Origin: Cristatella mucedo
Taxonomy: Eukaryota > Bryozoa > Phylactolaemata > Cristatellidae
Assembly: GCA_009760855.2 (NCBI GenBank)
Contig: WPIO01000002.1
Coordinates: 4,117,001-4,177,500 of the forward strand
Length of the DNA: 60,500 nt
Direction: 5' to 3'
Shown: positions 1 to 11,173 of the stretch, piece after piece
Layout: each line of letters begins with the position of its first letter
Numbering within the stretch: position 1 is the stretch's first letter
Notes under the pieces: generated by a model
What the model saw: the letters and a program-made list of their open reading frames with translations, nothing else
Told to the model about the DNA's origin: nothing
Database searches by the model: none
Program-made: the position numbers and the translations under genes

Positions 1-575
<575 letters not shown>

Positions 576-2356
576 AAAAAGATCGTATTTGTATCGGTAA
601 GCTATAAAATCTCAGTGTCAGAGGAAGGAATCCTTCAAAAATTTATCGCTTGTACCCCGACGCTTTTTTGCGGACCATCGTAGCGCCTGCAGCTTCTTAA
701 GATCTCGAGAGGCCCTACTTCCCGCTTGTATCATCAAGGAGTAAACTATAAGGCCTATGCCGTACGTCCTAGCGACAGTGTAAGATATGTTACAAAGACG
801 CCGATGCGGCTTCAGAACTAAGCTCGTTTGCCAAAGCGCAGAGCACTGAACGGGTTCTAATCCTTCCTGGAAGCGGCAAAACTGGCGTCTCTCAAAGCGC
901 GGTACAGCGAGTCGTGGATGCTGCGTCGATTCGCACAGGTATTCCGACGATAGCGTCATGCGGAAGCCTCGAATAGCACCAATGCCTGCATGCCCACAGT
1001 ACAAATTACCCGTCCAAAGCCGAAGCACGACTAACGAATAAATACATATGATAGAGCTGGCTTGCACGAGTTGTAATTCAGGAGCCTCTAATATTCTTTA
1101 GGGTTGTCATAATCTGGCTGGCAAATAGTTCCACATTTCCTCTAGCGTGTAAGCGCGTGCTACGAAAATAGAGCAGATAGTTTATCCTTGAGAAAATATA
1201 CTGCCAGAATGATCCAATTTTAGCTGGGAAAATGTATCATGAGCCATTCACCGACGTTCTACAATGCTTTCGCGTCGTTATATTTCCATGAGTAAGAATT
1301 CACCGATTTTCAGCACACAAGAAAAAAGCACTGACACTTTCAACTAAACGAAAACCTTTTTCTCATTCACTGAACGATCTTCGGACGACCTTCGGACGAT
1401 CCTGCCACCCAGAGGCTGACAGGAGCGACAGTTTCCGCGATCGGCTATCTGATCGCCCTTGGTCGACCGAAGCGACAGCAAGATCTGAAACTGGAAACCA
1501 AAGCTGTGGCGTTTAAAGACCTGATTCGGAGCACTACGTGCGATTGCGTGGTGGTCGCATGCACAGCATGAAATTTTTTCAGGCCCTAGCTTCGCCGTAT
1601 TTCCATGGAGATCATCTGCAAAGTCTCAGCCTACGGCCGGGTACATTGCGTGTCCGGTGAAGCTTCGAGGTAGTGACCTTACTTTCAACCTAGCCGTCGC
1701 AATAAAGCTATCACGATGCGTACTCGCGCTAAAGCAGCGCCAACTTTACAAATCGACGATGTCGACAGCTCCCTCCTGTTGAATGCATTCTGGTTGGCCG
1801 CGGGAATTTTCAAAGTAACTTGCATAGATTAGAATGAAGCCTAAATCATCCGCCAAACGCTACCGTCGATCCACCTGCATCCCACGGCTTGCGCTGCAGA
1901 CTCGTCTGGCGATCATTTTCCACGTGATTTTCTCATGCTGCGCCCAGGTTGTATTACGATTAATTTAGCTTTCCCTAATTTCCTAATTTTCCTAACTTAA
2001 CTTCTCTCGAACCTCAGTGCCTTCCCCGTGGTACCGGCCACCAGCGGTTGACCCGCCGCCGAAGTGGCTGTGGCGGCGTCGGCAGCCGCGGCAGTCCGCG
2101 AGACAAGCCGCCGCAGCCGCCTCATGTCGGCCGCGTTTCTTTTTGCTGCTGCGTTTTTCATCCTTTTATAAGGTAATCTCAAGTCTCTATAGCCCTATAG
2201 CATTAGACTTTGTATTTCATCCGCAGTAGCACAAACGGTGCGATGCTGTGTGTGTTGACTGAAGACCTTTGGCCTCCACAGAGCTCGGCGTGCACGGAGT
2301 GGCTGCACGCACTAATTGGAGGAGCAACCGCTGGCGTCCAACTCCTCCGTTTACCG
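576..2356. other. Intergenic stretch without recognised gene
   Basis: Mixed-composition DNA. The longest frame is a 149-codon minus-strand frame at 618-1067 with no motif I recognise and no supporting splice signals, so I do not call it. Around 2030-2130 there is a short CGG/CCG-rich patch. The segment from about 2357 on is LINE sequence. Confidence 0.35.
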
Positions 2357-3108
2357 AGTGTAATGTAAGGTATCTCCGTCTGTAACTGCACAAAGCCACA
2401 AAGACTATGCAAGTTTTACACAGGAGAGTTTTGTATTGCGCACTCGCAGCCTAAGAGGCTTTCGGTACGCATTCGGTAGCCAACAGACTTCGTCTCACGC
2501 AACAAAGATAAACTGCGAAGCATAGCAGAGTTAGTGGAGAGTCGGGAGAGCAGTTGAGGTAGTGAGTAGTATGGAAGTAGCATGGAAGTAGCAGCTTGGG
2601 ATCGCTGAAAAGGATGTGCCGTAGTCGGCAGCAGAAGAGCAGTTTTCGTTACGTAGGAATCGTGGAAGCGAGTTCCACAGTCTAGGACCTGCAGAGCTCA
2701 AGCTTCTGTCGGCAACGGTCTTTTAAGTGGAGGAATAAGACAGCTAATCTATTGTCCATACCGGACCTGAGGGCGCAAGGAGGTGAAACTGCTGCAACAG
2801 TTCAGCTAGGTATGGAGGAGCCAAGCCGCGGCGGGCCTTGTGGGTCAGCATAAGAACTTTGCTCTGTATCCGTTGATCAACCGGCAGTCATCCTAGCTCT
2901 TTTAGCTACGGAGACACGTGGTCAAACCTCTGGGACTTGAAAACTAGCCTTGCAGCACTATTCATAGCTATTTGCAGTGGCCTAGTTTTGTGTTGGTACC
3001 ACAGCCGAAAGGGAATTACAATAATCAAGCCGAGACCAAACTAAGGAGCTAGCTAAATCTTTTGCAAGCTATCTTGGAAGACAGCTCCTTATCTTAGATT
3101 GGGGTCCT
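2357..3108 (-). mobile_element. LINE family B, 3' fragment
   Basis: Read on the minus strand, this matches the last part of the family B element at 6580-7312. It shares the segment beginning near the AGGAGCTGTCT motif, the region coding the C-terminal part of the RT ORF, and the 3' end near TACAGACGGAGATACCTTAC. It is 5'-truncated near 3108 and its coding frame is broken. It is a dead non-LTR retrotransposon copy. Confidence 0.8.
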
Positions 3109-3295
3109 TGCTTCTCGTGGACCACGACCGGTGCGCAGGTTTCATCGGTGGCAGGTCGTCGAACAAGATTGTGTACGGCTAACACAGCTTGACAGAGAAT
3201 CTCTTTTAGATAATCCACTGCAGCGGAAAGATGCCATTTACTTTCATTTCGCTATCCATGTGAGAATATGCTGATGTATATTACGTGAGGGATAG

Positions 3296-3445
3296 AGTCT
3301 AGCTAGTTGGTCCAGCGGTTAGGGTGATCGCCCTGACCAAGGTCTGGCTGAAGTAATGGGCTCGAGCCCCCGAGGCATACGTGAAGCGCCGTAATAGAAA
3401 TTAAGTTCTCCTGGGGCGCTATACAAATGAATTATTAAATTAGAG
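3296..3445 (+). mobile_element. tRNA-derived SINE with LINE-A-like 3' end
   Basis: The head resembles a tRNA gene: an A-box-like segment TGGTCCAGCGGTTAGGG and a B-box-like segment GGGCTCGAGCCCC about 50 nt later. The tail contains AGCGCC...TTCTCC...GGCGCT, an inverted repeat shared with the 3' ends of family A LINEs, followed by AAATGAATTATTAAATTA. The same layout recurs at 12517, 44036, 44490, 45840 and 48198, so this is a dispersed SINE and not a functional tRNA gene. Confidence 0.8.
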
Positions 3446-4252
3446 CCAGCAATGCCCGTCGCGTGCGTACTACTCTCATTAGTTGAACGTTGCTGTCGGC
3501 ATGTAAGTTATTGGCATGGCTAGCTCAGAGCATCGATGAAGACTTCGCGACTCGGAAGGCGCCGCCCCCACCTGGTATTGAATCGGCAAGCGAACCATCT
3601 TCTTTTATTTTGTGAAAATAAGCTCTTGGTTTGATTTTTCTATTTCTTTCACCAGATTTCAAGATACGCTGTATAAGGAAGAGCTGCTGCATCGAGGATG
3701 CAGGCGCGCCGACTGGAATGCGGCCCCTTGAAGCAGAGAGTTCGTGTGAAGCCCTGCCGCTGCCTGCGGCGGCCGGGCCGCGGCGCAGTGTCTCTCAGCG
3801 GGAGCGGCGCAACCCTGAGCCGCAGCCCGCAGCGCCCGAACAACACTCTGGCGCCACGGCGCGCGCGCTTGTGCAGCAGACGCCTTAAGTCAATCGAGCG
3901 CGAGTCCTGTGCAAATCGGCGCCAGCGCTCGAGCAACGGCGATTGCGCGACGTTTAATCGCCCAAGTTGAGCGCATTAGACGGCGGGGTCAGATTAGTTC
4001 GCCGCCGCTTCGTCGTCGGCTAGCGCCCGGCGCGAAATTACCGATACGTCGACGGATCGTTATTGTCGCCTGCCCGAGCCGGCGGCCGGCGAACCGCCGG
4101 CTCCGGCGAAACTTCGGGCGTAGCACCAGTTTTTTTGGCGCCGAGGCGGAATCACACCGACCCGATCGCCCAGTCGGACGGACGGACGGACGGTCGTCCG
4201 TGCGCCCGCCGGCAACGTTCGATTGCGCTGGCGCCGCTTGCGCTAGACTCAC
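3446..4252. other. GC-rich region expected to hold the 3' end of CA gene 1
   Basis: Lies immediately downstream (minus sense) of the last recognised exon of carbonic anhydrase gene 1. The family normally ends with another 30-50 residues containing an Asn-x-Arg-Pro-x-Gln-like motif. I find no convincing match. One phase-0 acceptor candidate lies just after a GGCGCCAG near 3855 on the minus strand, but the encoded Ala/Arg-rich peptide does not look like the family. Positions 4180-4200 carry a short run of GGAC tetranucleotides. Confidence 0.4.
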
Positions 4253-4404
4253 CGTTTCATTCGTTATCCGCAGGGGGCGCTGAAGGACGATCCAGCGAAC
4301 GCACTCGCTGTAGGGCGGCGTCGTCAGGGAGCCGTCATAGCAGTAGTACCGCCCGCCGTCCAGGCCGTACTGCGACAGACCCGAGCTGGCGGCGCAGTGC
4401 GAGC
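4253..4404 (-). CDS. CA gene 1, catalytic-loop exon
   Basis: 152 nt, entered in phase 1 and left in phase 0 at a donor GTGAGT. It encodes GGRYYCYDGSLTTPPYSECV, then RWIVLQRPLRITNET. The GSLTT motif supplies the catalytic Thr pair. The residue after TPP is Tyr where secreted isozymes usually have the disulfide Cys. Confidence 0.9.
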
Positions 4405-5169
4405 CTGGCGAGGCCGAAAGAGCGAAAAACGACGCCGAGAGCTGGCGGCAGAGCCAGTGACCTCTGGCGACGCCGGCGGCTGTGCCTGCAGTTCGCCGCA
4501 GCCGCCGCCAGCGCCGCCTCCAGCACCGCGGCGTCGGCGTCGAGCTCCGGGCGCGGCTGCCTCGAAAGCTGACTCGATTAGCGAAAGGCTCGCTCGGAGC
4601 CACTCGAACGGTCCGCCGAACGACTGGCCGACTAGCCGCTGTCCAGCGCCGTCGCTCAGCGATCGCCGCTGCTGCGGACCGCCAGCGTATCGCGGCTCCG
4701 CGTCTCGTTCGCCGCGAGCGCGGGCGCGCGCGCGAAGCCGATCCACTGGCTGCCGACGGAAACGCAGGCCGGCGCCGGGCGCCGCGGCACCACGACGCTC
4801 TCACCTGCGCACGTGACCGCCTTGAGCTGGCAGAGGTCTGCGTCGAGGCGGCTGGCTCTTCGCGCGCTGACGTTGGCCGTTCCCAGCACATCGACGAAGG
4901 CGGCGACCACGCACAGACCGTCGGCGTGCTGCAGGGCAGCCTCGAACGAGCCGTAGCGCTTGTTGAAATGCACGAAGTGAATCTGCGAGCGAGCGAGCAC
5001 CGGCCGACGCGTTAGTGCGTCAGCCGGCGCGTCAGCCGGCGAGTCAGCCGGCGAGCGAGGCCGCGTGCCCGCGCGGTCACATCCGCAGCCGAGTCGGATG
5101 CGCGAGGCGGAGGGCAACGGGCGCCGAAGCCGAACGCAGCCAAGCACCGCTCGAATGATGCGTAGGTGC

Positions 5170-5244
<75 letters not shown>

Positions 5245-8200
5245 CCCTCCGTCGGCTGCTCTCGGATGCATGCCCCTGGCGAGCTCGCAGGCGTAAGCTT
5301 CCACAACGACGTCGATTGGCGACTGTACGCGTTCTAAACGCCACCCGAGCCCCTCCCTCCCCCCTACGCCACCGCCACCACCCAGTGCAGCGTGAGTGCT
5401 CGGTCGTTCGCGATGTCCGGCGCCGCGAGCGAGCGCTAGCTACTTCAGCTGGGTGGTGTCGACCGTCGATGCTGTGCTCGGAGCCTTTTTTGTAGTCGGC
5501 CGAATAATGAATGTGATACTGCAGCAGCTCGTAGTCGTGCGCCAAGGGACCTCCGCGGATCTGGTGCAGGTTGGGAGTAACGTGCCAAATAGGCCCGTTT
5601 CCTGGAAAGAATTGAACGACGTGTGGCTAATTTTATGTTTAAGACATAAGCATTCCACCAAGTTTCGCGGCATTCTGAAAATGCGTTCTCTTAGGTACCG
5701 TACCGTAAGGTTCAGGAGCCGTCCGTCTACCGAAAGCGCATCGTGTTGCAGCCCACGGACTGTGCCCTAACTTTTGAAACTATCGCCCAGTTTCCCATCT
5801 TCCTTTATTAGCAAAGAATCTTGAAAAATTGTTGCTAAGCAGCTGGTTTAACATATTTAAAATTATGGAATGTCAGAAACATTTCAATCAGGGCTCAAGA
5901 GGTAGCACTCCACTGAAACTGCTCTCAGCCGTATTAACTACGGCATTCTGTGTGGCAACGATGACGGGAATGTCACTGCCCTAGCTCTTCTAGATCTGTC
6001 TGCTGCCTTCGACACCATTGATCACGAGGTTCTGCTTGAACGATTGAGGACAACGATCGGTCTGGTAGATAAGCACTGGCGTGGTTTGAATCGTACTTGT
6101 CTGATCATGCTCAATCCGTGTCGTGTGGGGGTCAGGTCTCAGACACGAGAAGGGTCATCTGTGGAGTCCCTCAAGGGTCTGTAGTCAGTCCCTTGCTGTT
6201 CTCCATTTATACACAACCTCTGGAAAAAGTAATTAAGGCCAATGGAATAGGATATCACTTCTATGCTGACGATACTCAGTTGAAATTGTCATTCAAATCG
6301 TCGGAATCTGCAGCAACAACTGAGAAACTGAATGTTTGCATTGCCGATATTCGATCCTGGATGTCGAAAAACTTCCTGAAATTAAATGATGATAAAACCG
6401 AAGTGCTGCTCATAGGAAACCCTAAGCGTTTGGCTGGATTAAAAGGCTTTGCTCTTCTAATAGGTGATGCTATTGTGCGACGATCACCACGTGCTCAAAA
6501 TTAAAGTGTCGTTTTCGACAGCTGCCTCAATTTTAAAAGCTTCATTCTTTTCTCCAGCTAGCCATCCCGTCTGATCCCTATCCAAAATTAGGAGCTGTCT
6601 CCCACAGTGGCTTGTAAAAAATTTAACTAGCTCCTTAGTTCTGTCTCGGCTTGATTATTGTAGTTCCTTTTTGGCTGGGCGGCCAAAGAAAGCTCTTATG
6701 CCACTACAGCGCACAATGAATATGGCTGCAAGGCAAGTCTTCGAGTCCCAGAGGTTTGAGCACGTGTCTCCTTTGCTAAAAGAGCTAGGATGGATGCCGG
6801 TTGAGCAACAGATGCAGAGCAAATTTCTTAAGCTGACCCACGAGGCCCGCCACGGCTTGGCTCTTTCGTACCTAGTTGAACTGCTGCACCAGTTTCAGCT
6901 TGTTCGCGCCCTCAGGTTCTGTATGGACAATAGATTAGCTGTTCTGTTCCTCCGCTTAAAGACCGTTGGCGACAGAAGCTTTCGCTCTGCAGGTCCTAGA
7001 CTGTGGAACTTGCTTCCACAATTCTTACGCAACGGCAACTACTCTCCTGCTGCCGACTATGGGTCATCCTTTTCAGCGGCCCTGAGCTGCTACTTCCATG
7101 CTACTACTTACTACCTCAACTGCTCTCCCGACTCTGCTATGCTTCGCATTTTCTCTTTGTTGCGTGAGACGAAGTCTGTTGGCTACCGAAAGCGTACCGA
7201 AAGCCTCTTAGGCTGCGAGTGCGCAATACAAAACTCTCCTGCGTAAAACTTGCATAGTCTTTGTGGCTTTGTGCAGTTACAGACGGAGATACCTTACATT
7301 ACATTACATAACTTTACAGTGTCGTATTCGAGAATGCGTGTGTGAAATGTTGTGAAATTTACGATAACACTCTGAAAACATTATTGTTTAATTCGCAGTC
7401 ACTACAAGAGCCTTGAGCAGCTTATTTCAGATAGATGGCCGCGAGCCATGGGTCCTATGAAAAACTGCAAGACACTGAGAGACAGCTGCCACCCTCACAA
7501 TAAGCATTGCGATACTGAGGTTTTGATTCCAACCTCATCCGGAATCGCGTTCTGGGTTAGGCAACATATTTCATGGGATTTTGCTTGCGGATTCTCATGA
7601 CATGGCCTCCAATGGCTCGGAATGCCCTACATTTTCGAAATTCAACTCAGCTGCCATTTTTTCCATAAGCGTCGTTTAGCTTCGGTTTTAATTCTGAATT
7701 ATAAAAACAACGCTCCGGGTTTGCCTATCAATTTTAATGCGATCGCAAAGGCCTGTTCTTGCACAATGGCCTCCGATAGTCCGACTCTGCGATCCACCTT
7801 GCATTTTCGAGCTCTAAGACAGCTACCAGTTAGCATAAAACGTCGCGAAACTGTGATTTTGATTTCAAATTATACAAATAGTTGTTCTGGGTTTAACCCA
7901 CAATTCTCCGCGATTTCGCAAGCGCGTTCTCACGCAGAGGGCCTCCGTTGGCTAGTTCAGCTACCCACCATCCATTGTCGGTCTGCGATACAGCTGCCAT
8001 TTCCTCAATAAACGCAGCACAAGTGCGGTTTGATTCTCACTCATAGAGAATTGCGTTCCGAGTTTACTCGGTAAATTGCATGCAACCGAGCATGTGCTGC
8101 GTCGTTGTAAGTGGTGCAAGGAATCGTGATCATACGGTTATACGGTATACTTTTCAGTGCCATGTCCTTGCTCGTTCTACGCTCGCTCGCTCCTTTGTTG

Positions 8201-11108
8201 GCAAGGTTTTTGACCGGCTCCCGGAACCTAGCCTACTGTCTAAACACTGTCCGCAGACACTGCGTTGTCTTTTCACTGTTTGCCGTGAGCACGCAAAAAC
8301 TCGCGTACATCCGTTACTGTTCATTCTTTTCCATTGAATGGCACGTTTATGGTGCAATATGAAAATGTGCGTATGCGATGTGGAAATTCGCAAGATTCGC
8401 TCATTGCGTGCTGCAAGTCGGGGAACCGCCGGCTGACATGTCGAAAGAGAATCTTTGCACGGTCAGTGAGCGGCTGTCCCAGACATTATGTCAAAACTTG
8501 GGTCGTGCGATTAAATCACCTGGCTCTATTGTTCATCAGAACGCCCTGACACACTTCGACCTGCAGGCTACCTCGAACACGCCAAGTCTCAGCTTTTCTA
8601 GCCATGTAGCAGTCAGGTATTGAAGAAGTATTTGGTCCCTTGCAGCATGAGTGGTTGTTGACCGTCTCTTCATAAACTAGATCACTTTAAGTCTTTAGCT
8701 ATTCCTACTGCCCAAATATAAGGGGTCGAGTACCTTGCCAATCTTTAGCTGGCACCCAGAATTTATCTATTGAATATTGTATTTGGTTATGAACGGTTTC
8801 TCGACATATTTCTTGATATACCTATTACTTAAATTTGCTCCTTGAGCTGCACGGCGATAACCTTTATCGGAATGTTTGATGTATAAGAAACACCATGCGG
8901 CAGTGACGCAAGGAATAATTGAAGCGAACGTGCGATAGAAATTGTAAACGCTCCGATTGAGCACTTATTTCAGAGTTATTCATTTTTAAGCTAGTAGCAT
9001 TCCCTGACTATAAATATATTCTTATGCCATTATTTCAAAGCGTGTACACGTGCAAGGAAAATTGCACTACGTTCTGCACGAACTCAATCGACGCGTCGCC
9101 GTACCGTGTGCAATATATTCCAGAGCTGCTCATAGCCTATTACTTAAAACGAAGAGTTTCGCGATGCATCTAGTATACATTAAACAAGCTAGGACTTCCA
9201 TGACACCGCATTGGCTACATTCGCAAAGCACTATTTGATTACCTGAATGTGCATTAGCAAGATAAAGGACTGTAAACCTTGCCTCAGCGTAAGCTCGTCC
9301 CGGAGTAAAGGAATGGAATATTACATGGCTGCGTGAGGCAAAACTCTGGACTACATATCAACACCAAGTTAGGTAGAGTTAGTGTTCTTAGGAATGTGTA
9401 AATAAGGAATGATCGTCTCGGGAATACTGTTTAGAGTAGCAAGTTAATCCCGGAGAGAGGGTTATCGGGCGGGCAAGCGGTTGGCCGGCCGGTGAACCCC
9501 ATTTGCACTAGAGCACTACTGCCGAATGGCATTCAAAGTTTTTGTTTACCTTGCATCACGGGATGCAGTATTTATTACTTTAGACGGCAATTGCCGAACC
9601 TTACTTTGGAAATGTCAGCTGTATTGCGATTCCAAATGGCATGGCCATTGGAGGCCGCTTTATTGGAATGTGAAATCCAAATAATGCTGCGCGACGCTCA
9701 CTTTGGAAATGACCGTTGCATTGCAGTTTGAATATTTGAGGGGGCTTGCCGGGCCTGACCATTGGAGGCCAATGCGTGAGAAAGCACATGCGCAATGATG
9801 TAAAACTTTGTGGGTAAATCAGGAAAGCCATTCGAAATAACATGGAACATAAACTGAGTTTCGCGACGAGAAACTGCATCACAGTTCAAAAATGGGTGGA
9901 TTGTGCTGGGCCGGACTATCGGAGAACATTTGTATGAGAAGGCCCACGTGCACTGGCGTGAAATGTAGTGGCTATCACAGAACTGTGTATTTTGTAGCGC
10001 GAAACCGAAACCGCTGTTGTGCGACACCTATTGTTGAAATAGCAGCTGCATCGTGGTGAATCGCAGCTATTCGTGAGACCCCTATAGTTTCCTGCGATGC
10101 CAATTTCTTACGTGGCTTCTAATTTTTTCTGCATTTGAGAGGTTCATGCTCTTCATTTCTAATCAGATTTTGGCGATTCGAACTACGCATAAGCGCTATT
10201 CGCGGTAATTCGTTGCATCCAGCACCGCCGCGGATGGCACCGCACGCCGACCGCTGCCGCCAGCCGGCCGCCCGTGCCGGGCGCCTTGCGCTCGAGCCCC
10301 CGCAGAAGGCTTGCCGCGCTCCGTCGTGCGGCGCTCAGGGTCCAGCCCGCGCTCCGTCCATCTGGCGCTGCCCGTTGCCAATGACGTCACTCGCCGTGCG
10401 GCGAGTCCGGCGTCCAGCTGGACGCCGGACGTTGCTCAGCTGTCGCGAGCCTCTGCAAGCTTGCTCCTTCCCTTCCCTCCCCCTCGCCTCGTCTCGCATA
10501 GCAACCGGTTAAGAGCGTGGCTCGCGTTGAGCGGCAGGCGAAGTAGCCGCGGCGCAAACGCGCGGAAAGCCGCACGGCCCGACCGTCGACGGGTTGGGCC
10601 GCCCGGTGGCACCCATTCACCGGGCAGTAAATGCTGCTTAATTTCGCGCGCGCCGTGGAGAACGCGAGAGCTCCTCAAGAGCGCGTATTCGCGGGCGGCC
10701 GCGCAAACGCGACCGCCTGGGACTTTCCAAAAGGTGACGGCGCAGGTGGGAAGCTCCGCCACGAAGCCCGCGAGGATGCAGTCGCCGCGAGCGCGCGTGC
10801 GGAATTTCTGGCTGCCGCTCGATCTCGTCGTCTCTCAGAGATCGGCGCCCACGCCGACGGGTCGATTTGATAGCGAGCGCGGTCGCCGCGGGCGAGGCCG
10901 GCTCGGCAGAACAGGCTAGTGCGCATGCGGCGGCCGCCCGCCACGGCGGCCGCCGCTCGGTGCAGCCGCCGAGGAGGAGGCGGCGCGCAGCACCGTGGCG
11001 GCGCGCGCCGCCCCGTCGCGCTCGATCGGCTAAAACGGCTCGGTTCCTCAGCCACAGGCGGCGATCGAGAACGGAGCTCCACGCGAGCGAGCCGCACCGC
11101 CGCACAGC

Positions 11109-11173
<65 letters not shown>

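Noticed and set aside
618-1067. A 149-codon minus-strand gene
   Set aside because: No domain motif, no splice support and no related copy. The composition looks like a chance frame.
3296-3370. A functional tRNA gene with A and B boxes
   Set aside because: No credible cloverleaf or anticodon stem is evident, and the same head with the same LINE-like tail occurs at five other places, so it is a SINE.
3989-4891. A 300-codon continuous minus-strand protein
   Set aside because: Only one part (the GSLTTPP exon) is coding. The rest is read-through of GC-rich introns, and the splice sites and frame of the neighbouring exon show this.
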